Part shown: one piece after another, positions 1 through 5,932 of the stretch
How the letters are laid out: the number at the start of each line of letters is the position of its first letter
How positions within the stretch are numbered: the first letter of the stretch is position 1
From: Chloroflexota bacterium
GTDB lineage: Bacteria; Chloroflexota; Dehalococcoidia; SZUA-161
Length of the DNA: 14,618 bases
Direction of reading: 5' to 3'
Assembly: GCA_016865955.1 (NCBI GenBank)
Contig: VGNW01000033.1
Span: 1 to 14,618, forward strand
Translations under genes and position numbers: made by a program
The notes under the pieces: generated by a model
Database searches by the model: none
What the model saw: only the letters and a program-made list of their open reading frames with translations
What the model was told of the DNA's origin: nothing

Positions 1-288
1 AGCCATAGCGATGAGCATGCCCGCAGACGCCCGATATACAATCAGGGAAACGGGATTTTGATCACCCTCCAGAATTGTAATGGACAGCACTAGCGCACCT
101 ACGAAGCACAGCGTCAACCCCTCGGCAACCCATTCCATAGTTATGATGCGTTTGTTGTCCGTGGATAATTGCCCGAAGCCATTGACTACGTTCTTTGTGG
201 GGATAATGTGGGCTATCCCCCAGACGATGGCTACTGCAGAACCGATATAGAGCAAAACGTTCATGGCAGCTACTTCTTCGGGGTGCAT
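1..288 (-). CDS. Membrane protein of unknown function (N-terminal part, cut by window edge)
   Basis: The minus strand reads open from an ATG at 288 to the window edge, giving 96 residues of a hydrophobic protein. Hydrophobic segments lie at about residues 11-30 (LLYIGSAVAIVWGIAHIIP), 52-73 (WVAEGLTLCFVGALVLSI) and from 82 to the edge. A short polar loop (about 31-50, STDNKR) joins the first two. An in-frame TAG sits five codons upstream, and a GGTAGAGG-like ribosome site precedes the ATG, so 288 is a good start; Met9 at 264 is the alternative. It begins 22 bases after the radical SAM gene stop and is probably the last visible gene of that operon. I do not recognise a named family. It looks like a small polytopic inner-membrane protein, and its C-terminus lies outside the window. 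Confidence 0.7.
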   Translation of the reverse strand, partial: MHPEEVAAMNVLLYIGSAVAIVWGIAHIIPTKNVVNGFGQLSTDNKRIITMEWVAEGLTLCFVGALVLSITILEGDQNPVSLIVYRASAGMLIAMA

Positions 289-310
289 AGCAGTACGCCT
301 CTACCTTATC

Positions 311-1438
311 TCATCCCAGCAGCAATTTTTCGTAATAAGACGAGCCTCCGGTCTCGAGTATTTCCAGTATGACAGCTTCAATCGCCTGGTTCACGCCTTT
401 TATTTTACGCAAATCGCCTTTCATACTAGATAGCGGCTCTTTCAACTGTGAGATGGAATAGGCGGCGTAGCCGAAAGACGAGGGCTTGCCTTCCAGCTTC
501 AAAAGATAGTCGATATGCTCCAGCATCACCACCGCTAAATCGTTCTGTTCCAGTATGTCCCGATACAGCGACGGCGGGATACGCTTGGGCATCTTGTACT
601 TCTTGGCGATGTCGTTGAACCTGCGGTTTATCAGGTCGTAATACTCCTTGGTTGCCTCTCCCCATTGGCTTCCCCGATATAGCTTCTGGTATTCGGCAAC
701 CAGCTCAGGATGGGTTTTCCTCAGCACATTGTAAAAATATTCCTGCTGCCTGCCCTCTTTCAAGGTCATGCCGCCGAAGATGATGAAATCCACGCCCGCT
801 TCCTTTGCCCTGCTCACGGATTCTTCCAGCAACTCCGCCGTATCGGTTATAAATGGTATGACGGGAAGCAGGAAAATACCGCAGGAGATGCCTGCGTTTT
901 TGAACAAGGAAATAGTCTTTAGTCTCTCGTGCGGGGGCGGGACGCCCGGCTCGAAGATGGCGCTTATCCCTTCATCCACCGAGGAAAAGCTGAAGCTGAC
1001 AATCGCCCTGCTCTGTTTATTGATGCTCTTTATAATATCGATATCCCGCTCGATAAGCGTCGATTTTGTGAGCAGACTTACGGGCAGATTATACTCGTAC
1101 ATCAACTCAAGCGCTTTTCGAGTCAACCCATACTTCCTCTCCACCGGCTGATAGCCGTCGCCGACACCACCGCCTAACATGATAAAACAGCGCCGCAGAG
1201 GGACTCGTTTCCTTTTAGGGTCAAGCTCCCAGCGTAACAACTCGATGGCATTTAGTTTTACCGCAACATCCCTGCCGAACTCGCCCTCAACATAGTAGCC
1301 CTCGGCTCGCCCGTCGCAGTAAACGCAGCTATGGGTGCATCCCCGGTACAGATTCATCCCGTAGCAGGAGATGAACCAGGAGTCAATGCGTTTATGCTTG
1401 CGCAATATGGATTTCGCTTCAACTTCCCTGATAGTCAC
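311..1438 (-). CDS. Radical SAM protein, SPL (spore photoproduct lyase)-like, with C-terminal helix-hairpin-helix
   Basis: This 375-residue protein carries the radical SAM motif CX3CX2C at Cys34, Cys38 and Cys41 (GCTHSCVYC), which would bind the [4Fe-4S] cluster that cleaves S-adenosylmethionine. The start (YGMNLYRGCTHSCVYCDGR), the LLTKS strand near residue 122 and the FSFSS strand near 148 match the SplB/COG1533 group, whose founder repairs thymine photoproducts; most members have no known substrate. Residues about 343-375 (LRKIKGVNQAIEAVILEILE and on) resemble a helix-hairpin-helix motif like the first one of PolX-type polymerases, which hints at DNA binding. The start codon is GTG at 1438. 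It overlaps the upstream DUF3795 stop by four bases (GTGA), so translation is probably coupled; no strong ribosome site is visible. The enzyme class is clear and the substrate is not. Confidence 0.85.
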   Translation of the reverse strand: MTIREVEAKSILRKHKRIDSWFISCYGMNLYRGCTHSCVYCDGRAEGYYVEGEFGRDVAVKLNAIELLRWELDPKRKRVPLRRCFIMLGGGVGDGYQPVERKYGLTRKALELMYEYNLPVSLLTKSTLIERDIDIIKSINKQSRAIVSFSFSSVDEGISAIFEPGVPPPHERLKTISLFKNAGISCGIFLLPVIPFITDTAELLEESVSRAKEAGVDFIIFGGMTLKEGRQQEYFYNVLRKTHPELVAEYQKLYRGSQWGEATKEYYDLINRRFNDIAKKYKMPKRIPPSLYRDILEQNDLAVVMLEHIDYLLKLEGKPSSFGYAAYSISQLKEPLSSMKGDLRKIKGVNQAIEAVILEILETGGSSYYEKLLLG

Positions 1439-2040
1439 TCCGTTTTATCCGTCACTTTTTTCCTCAGTTTCAATTCCACTCCTCCCCGTGCCGCAAAGCC
1501 GCTGAGCAATTCCTTGAGGATTGCAGCCCTGGTTTTGGTATCATCTGCTTTGACTTTGTCCATTTTTATCTTCCGCTTAGCCTCGCCCAGCAATGCCTCC
1601 AGCTCCGTTACGGGAAGCAGAGTAGTCGCTATGCAATAGAAGCTCCGCGACCTGCCGTCGTCGAAATCTCCGAGCATCCTCTGCAGCAGCTTGATTCGTT
1701 TGCCCTGCTGCTCGAGAAACTTCTCCAGCCCCTGCTCTTTGATGAAGTAGAGGTTCGATTTTATCTTCTGGTGAGTCAGGAAGGAGTCCTCGAGCGTCCA
1801 TTTATCCAGCCAGGAGGCAAATTTCGAGCAGGGGAACTCATCGCACTGGGCGCAGACCTCAAGGCCTTTCTTTTTCACGCAGCAGGTTATGTAGCTGCAG
1901 GAGGGATGTTTGGCAAAGAAATCAGGACCGGCGCAGCCGGGACATTGGGAACTGCCCACCGTGTAGTATCGGGGACACAGCCCGCAATCAAGTCCGCAGC
2001 AGCCCAAAGTAGGATAAGCCTTAACAGGTTGCTCTTTCAT
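1435..2040 (-). CDS. DUF3795 Cys-rich protein
   Basis: This is a protein of about 201 residues. Its first 71 residues hold twelve cysteines in pairs and CxxC-like groups (GCCGLDCGLCPRY at 13-25, CPGC at 33-36, CSYITCC at 48-54, CAQC at 63-66, FPC at 69-71). This is the pattern of DUF3795, a family presumed to bind zinc or iron-sulfur but without an assigned reaction. The rest (72-201) is charged and mostly helical. I chose the ATG at 2040, which has a GTGGGG stretch about nine bases upstream. A GTG at 2052 in the same frame would add four residues but has poor ribosome-site spacing. The start overlaps the upstream membrane-protein gene by about 20 bases, and the stop overlaps the radical SAM start. 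The tight packing suggests it works with these neighbours. Confidence 0.75.
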   Translation of the reverse strand: MKEQPVKAYPTLGCCGLDCGLCPRYYTVGSSQCPGCAGPDFFAKHPSCSYITCCVKKKGLEVCAQCDEFPCSKFASWLDKWTLEDSFLTHQKIKSNLYFIKEQGLEKFLEQQGKRIKLLQRMLGDFDDGRSRSFYCIATTLLPVTELEALLGEAKRKIKMDKVKADDTKTRAAILKELLSGFAARGGVELKLRKKVTDKTE

Positions 2041-2551
2041 TTCGCACCCCACTTCCCGGACAGATTGTCCTCATTTTGCACTTGGCACATGATTTCTTTC
2101 TATTGCCAACCGCGCTGTAGCCTGAGATAAGGAGCAATAGTATCAAGACAACAAGTTTGGGTACAGTGAAATCTCTGACCAAAGCGATGATGACCAGGAT
2201 AAGCGGTATCAGGCTCAGCAAGCCGTAGGTGAGAGGCGCAAGCTTTATACCGGCGCTCTTGCTGAACTTCTCAATGCTGCCCTGTTTGAAGAGCAGTGCG
2301 GTGAGCTTGCCCCAGCCGGTGGGACACCATTTTCCGTAGTAGTAGCAATTGGTGCATACCAGCCAGCGCAATATTACGAAAACCATAAATAGTGCGACAG
2401 GAAGATAAATCCAGGCAGCCAGCGGATACAGGAACCAGCAGGCAGCAGTACCCAGAGCGATCCAGAGAAGCATCCCCAGATTGCCCAGCATTATCCATGA
2501 TTTGGGGTACTCCTCCAGACCCTGCTCATAGATTTCCGGTCCGCATTTCAT
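2021..2551 (-). CDS. Four-helix membrane protein with two Cys clusters, unknown function
   Basis: This 176-residue protein has four predicted membrane helices at about 20-40, 46-64, 104-125 and 129-147. Two Cys motifs lie in the hydrophilic parts: CTNCYYYGKWC (Cys66, 69, 76) directly after helix 2, and CAKCKMRTIC (Cys155, 158, 164) directly after helix 4. With two hairpins, both motifs and the N-terminus (with Cys3) fall on the same face. The Lys/Arg-rich loops (KLTALLFKQ, NRKKSCAKCKMR) suggest that face is cytoplasmic. The six cysteines could bind zinc or an iron-sulfur cluster; this is inference. The ATG at 2551 has a strong AAGGAG site about 12 bases upstream. It lies 41 bases after the QueG-like gene and overlaps the DUF3795 start. 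I do not recognise a characterised family. Confidence 0.8.
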   Translation of the reverse strand: MKCGPEIYEQGLEEYPKSWIMLGNLGMLLWIALGTAACWFLYPLAAWIYLPVALFMVFVILRWLVCTNCYYYGKWCPTGWGKLTALLFKQGSIEKFSKSAGIKLAPLTYGLLSLIPLILVIIALVRDFTVPKLVVLILLLLISGYSAVGNRKKSCAKCKMRTICPGSGVRNERATC

Positions 2552-2592
2552 GGCTGCTTACTCCTTTCCCCTTCCGGCACTGCAATTATAAA

Positions 2593-3284
2593 TCAAGCCT
2601 TGATATATTTCTGAGTCCACGGACAGACTGCAATACAGATACCGCAGAGGTCGCCTTCTATGCCGAGTCTGGCTGTGCTCTCCACTGCCTTTTTCTTACA
2701 GGCGAAGGCATCGTAGAATTCATCGCGATTCATATTCACGTTCCAGTCTTTGCCAGAAACGGCACATGCGGGACATGCCTTCACACAAGTCGTACATTGC
2801 CCGCAACTGGAACTTTCAACTGGTGTTCCGACACTCAACCTGGCGTCGGTGAGGACTGTAAAGAGCCTGACGGCATTGCCATATTCTCTGGTAACCAGAG
2901 TGGCACATTTGCCAATCCACCCCAAGCCAGCGCGGGTAGCAACGGTTTTAAAGGGCAGTGGTACGGAAAGAGTCCTCTGGTCTATATCCTTACTTGATAG
3001 CTCCAGCGAGATTGCCTCATAGCCGTTCTCCTCAGCATATCTGCCGCATACCTACCCAAATCGATTAAAAGACCCTTCACCCTGTTAGTCTCCGTATGGT
3101 ATTCCAGCGTGGGGCCGTTGCGTATGCCTGCTATAACAGTCACATCCAGCGCAACTGCAATAGAGACGGCAGAGGGCAATGAATGGCGCACCCTTGTTGG
3201 CAAGGTGTGAATATCCGCAAAACCTACCAGAGACGCGCCTTTGCCGAGCAGCGATTCCTTTATCCTTCGCGACAAATCATTCAT
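2593..3284 (-). pseudogene. QueG-like double [4Fe-4S] protein, broken by a one-base frameshift
   Basis: Two reading frames together encode one protein. Frame 1 runs from the ATG at 3284 (MNDLSRRIKESLLGKGASLV) to about 3033. The frame then shifts, and the rest (ENGYEAISLELSSKDIDQRT and on to QKYIKA) reads through to 2593. Restoring one base near 3028-3035 gives about 230 residues. The C-terminal half has GLGWIGK, a hallmark of epoxyqueuosine reductase (QueG) relatives, then a CX2CX2CX3CP ferredoxin motif (rebuilt Cys161, 164, 167, 171), Cys196, and CGICIAVCPW (Cys214, 217, 221). These eight cysteines suffice for two [4Fe-4S] clusters. At about 230 residues it is much shorter than QueG (usually over 300), so the substrate is probably different. 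The ATG overlaps the end of the Dph6-like gene by eight bases. The break may be a real mutation or an assembly or sequencing error. Without correction the product would be a 100-residue stub with no clusters. Confidence 0.8.
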
Positions 3285-3972
3285 ACGCAGCCTGCCTTCG
3301 AACCGGTATCAGGTCGCAGAAATAGAAGCGGTTATCTCTCAATACAACCCTGCCTCTTCTAAGGTGTATCTTGTCGTGAAATATCGGGCCGTCGTAAACA
3401 AAGGAATGGAACTCGCCGTTCTCGCCGCAGGGGTCTACTCTGTCGGGAAGCTCGGACAGAAACCGCTCATCGTAAGCCCTGCCCGCAAACCTTTTATCGA
3501 GGACGCTGGAATCTACGCAGGTTACGATAGCCTTGAACCCCAGGTCTATAAATTTATGTGCAAGCTCTGCGGTGTCCCTTTTCCAGAGCGGGAATATCCC
3601 CTTCATCCCCACCTGCGCCAGGTTGCCCTCTCGATACTTACGTACATCCTCGAGATAAATGTCGCCGAAAACCGCGGAGGAAACGCCGCGAGCTTTGTAT
3701 TGCAGCAGCTTTTCCTTCAGTCGGGCTTCATATTCTTCGTTGGAGGAATTCCCCGATAGATAGACTATCTCAAGCGGGTAGCACAGCGACTGCGCCTGCC
3801 GCTGCAGCAGTATGCGCCTCACGCCGTGCATGCTGATGCGGTCGTAATCCTCGGTGACAGTGGTCAGCAACGCAGCTACCTCATGGTGTTTTTGTCTTTG
3901 CAGCTCATACAGAGCCAGGGCGCTGTCCTTGCCGCCGCTCCAGGTGAAAAGAACTCGCTCTATTTCAGGCAT
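3277..3972 (-). CDS. Dph6-like PP-loop ATPase (diphthine-ammonia ligase family, MJ0570 type)
   Basis: This 231-residue protein has the ATP-pyrophosphatase P-loop SGGKDS at residues 12-17 close to the N-terminus. Near the C-terminus it has the GENGEFHSF signature, typical of the MJ0570/Dph6 group of adenine-nucleotide alpha hydrolases. The intervening GDIYLEDVRKYRE and GMKGIFPLWKRDT segments are also family features. The archaeal and eukaryotic enzyme amidates diphthine on elongation factor 2. Bacteria lack diphthamide, so the bacterial member probably activates and amidates some other carboxylate. It is the first gene of the minus-strand cluster. The ATG at 3972 has no visible Shine-Dalgarno site, and a candidate promoter just upstream would place transcription start almost on the ATG. 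The stop overlaps the QueG-like start by eight bases. The family is secure and the substrate unknown. Confidence 0.85.
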   Translation of the reverse strand: MPEIERVLFTWSGGKDSALALYELQRQKHHEVAALLTTVTEDYDRISMHGVRRILLQRQAQSLCYPLEIVYLSGNSSNEEYEARLKEKLLQYKARGVSSAVFGDIYLEDVRKYREGNLAQVGMKGIFPLWKRDTAELAHKFIDLGFKAIVTCVDSSVLDKRFAGRAYDERFLSELPDRVDPCGENGEFHSFVYDGPIFHDKIHLRRGRVVLRDNRFYFCDLIPVRRQAAYE

Positions 3973-3981
3973 TATGCAGAT

Positions 3982-4010
3982 ATTTAACAGCTTTCGGGCG
4001 AATTTATCAA
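3982..4010 (-). promoter_or_regulatory. Candidate promoter of the Dph6-like gene cluster
   Basis: On the minus strand, TTGATA (4010-4005) is followed after 17 bases by TTAAAT (3987-3982). The match to sigma-70 consensus is 5/6 and 4/6. The predicted transcription start near 3975 leaves only about three bases before the ATG at 3972, which fits the missing ribosome site. This is motif reading only. Confidence 0.4.
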
Positions 4011-4049
4011 TATCCTAGAGAGCCGTAAGGAGCCATCTGTCAGATTGCT

Positions 4050-4078
4050 ATCATTCTACAATTTCAAAGTGCTATAAT
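4050..4078 (+). promoter_or_regulatory. Extended -10 promoter for the duplicated-domain lipoprotein
   Basis: TGCTATAAT at 4070-4078 is a perfect extended -10 element (TGnTATAAT). The -35 region 17 bases upstream (ATCATT, 4050-4055) is weak, as is usual for extended -10 promoters. Transcription would start near 4085, about 60 bases before the ATG at 4145. The leader contains a good AAAGGAG ribosome site at 4131-4137. Confidence 0.6.
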
Positions 4079-4144
4079 ACAGCCGTCGAATTGTATCACA
4101 CCTCGGATTAGGCACTACATTTTATTCAGCAAAGGAGCAACGCA

Positions 4145-4942
4145 ATGATGAAGTGGTTGAAGGCTTTCTTTGTCCTGGGGCTTGCGGCGATACTGCTGTC
4201 CTCTCTGGTAAGCTGCGGCGGAGGCAGTATTTGCAGCGCTAAACCTGAGGATGCGCTTCGGGGAGCTTTCAAAGCGCTGGAGTCCAAGGACGGTGAAAAG
4301 CTGGTCAACTATTACGTGGAAGATGTGAGAGCTCAAATCGCTTCCATGATGGGGTTTGCCTTCTCTTATGTGGACCAATATAAGATATCCAACCTGGAAA
4401 TCGTTGTGGAATCACAGACCGATGATAAAGCTACACTCAATGTAGAATACGACCGTAAAATAGAAGCGGAGGGTTCGACCACCGAAGAGCACGTGAAGGA
4501 GACCTACGAACTGGCGAAGAGAGCTGACTGCTGGCAACTGCTCGGCGATGCCACAGAATCGGAAACGGAAAACCTCGGCCCGTCTCCCACACCTGAGCCT
4601 ACGCCTGCGCCGGTGCCTGAGGATACAGTTAACCTGTATCTAACATATCTTGAAGCACTGGATGCAAACGGGGTATCGAAATGCTTTATATCCTCCTTGA
4701 GTAACGAAATCAGGCAAGACGTGGAAAAATTCCGCAGTCAGGTTACCAGGGCGAGAATCTATGACAAGCAGATTACGGTAGTCTCGCAGACATCGAGTAA
4801 GGCCACTATTGAAGCGAACTACGATTTGGAGATAACGGCATTCGGTCAAACTCAAAGAGCGCCCATCAAGGAGACAATACAACTTAATAAAGCGGGCGAT
4901 GAGTGGCTGATCTCAAACAGGGTCGGGCCGGGACAATGGTAA
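4145..4942 (+). CDS. Lipoprotein with two tandem NTF2-like domains
   Basis: This 265-residue protein starts with a lipoprotein signal peptide: MMKWLK, a hydrophobic core, and a lipobox LVSC with the lipidated Cys24. It should be exported and anchored to the outer face of the membrane. After Cys24 come two similar domains of about 100 residues, at about 33-131 and 158-262, joined by a TPEPTPAPVPED linker (about 147-160). Both open with PED followed by a helix ending ALE. Both have a Q...VVSQT or VVESQT strand followed by KAT-N/EANYD or VEYD, then a KET segment and a final W. This matches the small cone-shaped NTF2/SnoaL or DUF4878-like fold often found in bacterial lipoproteins. The first ATG of ATGATG is used, eight bases after AGGAG. 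Its role is unknown; ligand binding or scaffolding is likely. It diverges from the Dph6-like cluster and appears monocistronic. Confidence 0.8.
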   Translation: MMKWLKAFFVLGLAAILLSSLVSCGGGSICSAKPEDALRGAFKALESKDGEKLVNYYVEDVRAQIASMMGFAFSYVDQYKISNLEIVVESQTDDKATLNVEYDRKIEAEGSTTEEHVKETYELAKRADCWQLLGDATESETENLGPSPTPEPTPAPVPEDTVNLYLTYLEALDANGVSKCFISSLSNEIRQDVEKFRSQVTRARIYDKQITVVSQTSSKATIEANYDLEITAFGQTQRAPIKETIQLNKAGDEWLISNRVGPGQW

Positions 4943-4948
4943 CATCAA

Positions 4949-5000
4949 GTAGGGGCACAGCGTGCTGTGCCCCTCAGTTGGAGCGGATGCTCCAACCTAC
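4949..5000. repeat. Double palindrome, probably a dispersed REP-like element
   Basis: Two perfect inverted repeats lie back to back in the gap between convergent genes. The first is AGGGGCACAGC (4951-4961) with GCTGTGCCCCT (4964-4974). The second is GTTGGAGC (4977-4984) with GCTCCAAC (4989-4996). Outer GTAGG (4949-4953) and CCTAC (4996-5000) are also complementary, so a three-way junction is possible. There is no T-run on either strand, so a standard intrinsic terminator is less likely than a dispersed palindromic element, although the hairpins may still slow RNA polymerase or protect 3' ends. Confidence 0.65.
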
Positions 5001-5083
5001 CCCAAGAAGTGAAGGAGCATGACGACTGAAAATAGTAGGGTAAGGCTAAATATTGAGATTATTCCCCTTCACCGCGTTCAGGG

Positions 5084-5911
5084 TCAGAACGACTTGGGAA
5101 CAAGCTCTATCTCGAAGAGCCTGGGCCAGAGCTTGCCGGTCACGAACAAACGGTCATTCTCATCATCATAGGCAATGCCATTGAGTACGTCAACGGGCTG
5201 GCTGAGGTCGGCGGCATTTAAAAGCCCTGTCAGGTCTATCGATCCGATAACTCTGCCCGTATCGGGGTCAATCCTTACGATACGGTTTGTTTGCCAGATA
5301 TTGGCATAGATTTCACCATTTATATACTCAAGCTCATTGAGCCTGACCACCGGCCCGCTGCCATCGAAAACCTGCACGCTGCCGGTCTCGACAAAGGTCT
5401 CCGGTTCAAGGAAATGCAGCGTGGATGTGCCGTCGCTCACAATGAGACGCTTGCCGTCATGAGTGATGCCCCAGCCCTCGGTAGGATAGCTGAACTCGCG
5501 GAGCAACTCAAAACCATCTTTGCTATAGACAAACCCGACATGCGACTGCCAGGTCAACTGGACTATCTCATCACCCCAGATAGCGATGCCCTCCCCGAAA
5601 TATTGTGCCGCCAAATCCAGTTTCTGCAGCACTTCCCCGGTCTCCAGTTCCACTTTGCGCAATGAGGAGCGACCATAAAGCCCTGTTCCCTCATAAAGCA
5701 CACCGTCCTCATAGACCAGTCCCTGCGTGAAGGCTTCCGGATCATGGGGATAAGAGTTAACGACCTCATAGGTGTAGTAAAAAGTTGCAGCGGGAGTTGG
5801 AGCAGGTGTTAAGCTCGGCGTAGCTTGCGGTGCTCCAGAACAGGAGCAAACAAGGGCTGCTCCTGCCAGCAGGAGCAGCCCTATAAGAAACACCTTGAAT
5901 TGTCGGCTCAT
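5084..5911 (-). CDS. Glutaminyl-peptide cyclotransferase (glutamine cyclotransferase), lipoprotein
   Basis: This 275-residue protein belongs to the plant/bacterial type of glutaminyl cyclase, a five-bladed beta-propeller that converts N-terminal glutamine of peptides to pyroglutamate. Family motifs are visible in order: AFTQGL (about 61-66), EGTGLYGRSSL, FGEGI, LTW, EGWGI, SDGT, LNELEY, NIW, and LNGIAYD with VTGKLWP near the end. The N-terminus has a lipoprotein signal (MSRQFKVFLIGLLLLAGAAL) with Cys24 as the probable lipidated residue, followed by a short Thr/Pro linker, so it acts outside the membrane. The length is normal. It starts 21 bases after the stop of the large oxidoreductase on the same strand and probably shares its transcript. 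The ribosome site (CAGGTAG) is weak. The biological target is unknown; an exported protein is the logical substrate. Confidence 0.9.
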   Translation of the reverse strand: MSRQFKVFLIGLLLLAGAALVCSCSGAPQATPSLTPAPTPAATFYYTYEVVNSYPHDPEAFTQGLVYEDGVLYEGTGLYGRSSLRKVELETGEVLQKLDLAAQYFGEGIAIWGDEIVQLTWQSHVGFVYSKDGFELLREFSYPTEGWGITHDGKRLIVSDGTSTLHFLEPETFVETGSVQVFDGSGPVVRLNELEYINGEIYANIWQTNRIVRIDPDTGRVIGSIDLTGLLNAADLSQPVDVLNGIAYDDENDRLFVTGKLWPRLFEIELVPKSF

Positions 5912-5932
5912 CTATACGCTACCTGAGTTTCT

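Noticed and set aside
169..372. Plus-strand open frame of 67 codons
   Set aside because: The opposite strand encodes a clear hydrophobic membrane protein with an in-frame upstream stop, so this frame is a shadow.
4951..4974. Intrinsic terminator after the lipoprotein gene
   Set aside because: The stem is strong, but no T-run follows on either strand and a second palindrome follows directly. I list it as a repeat element instead.
5021..5170. Short plus-strand ORF starting ATGACGACTGAAAATAG after GAAGGAGC
   Set aside because: The AGGAG is only one base from the ATG, too close to work. The frame runs antisense into the glutaminyl cyclase gene and has no protein-like features.
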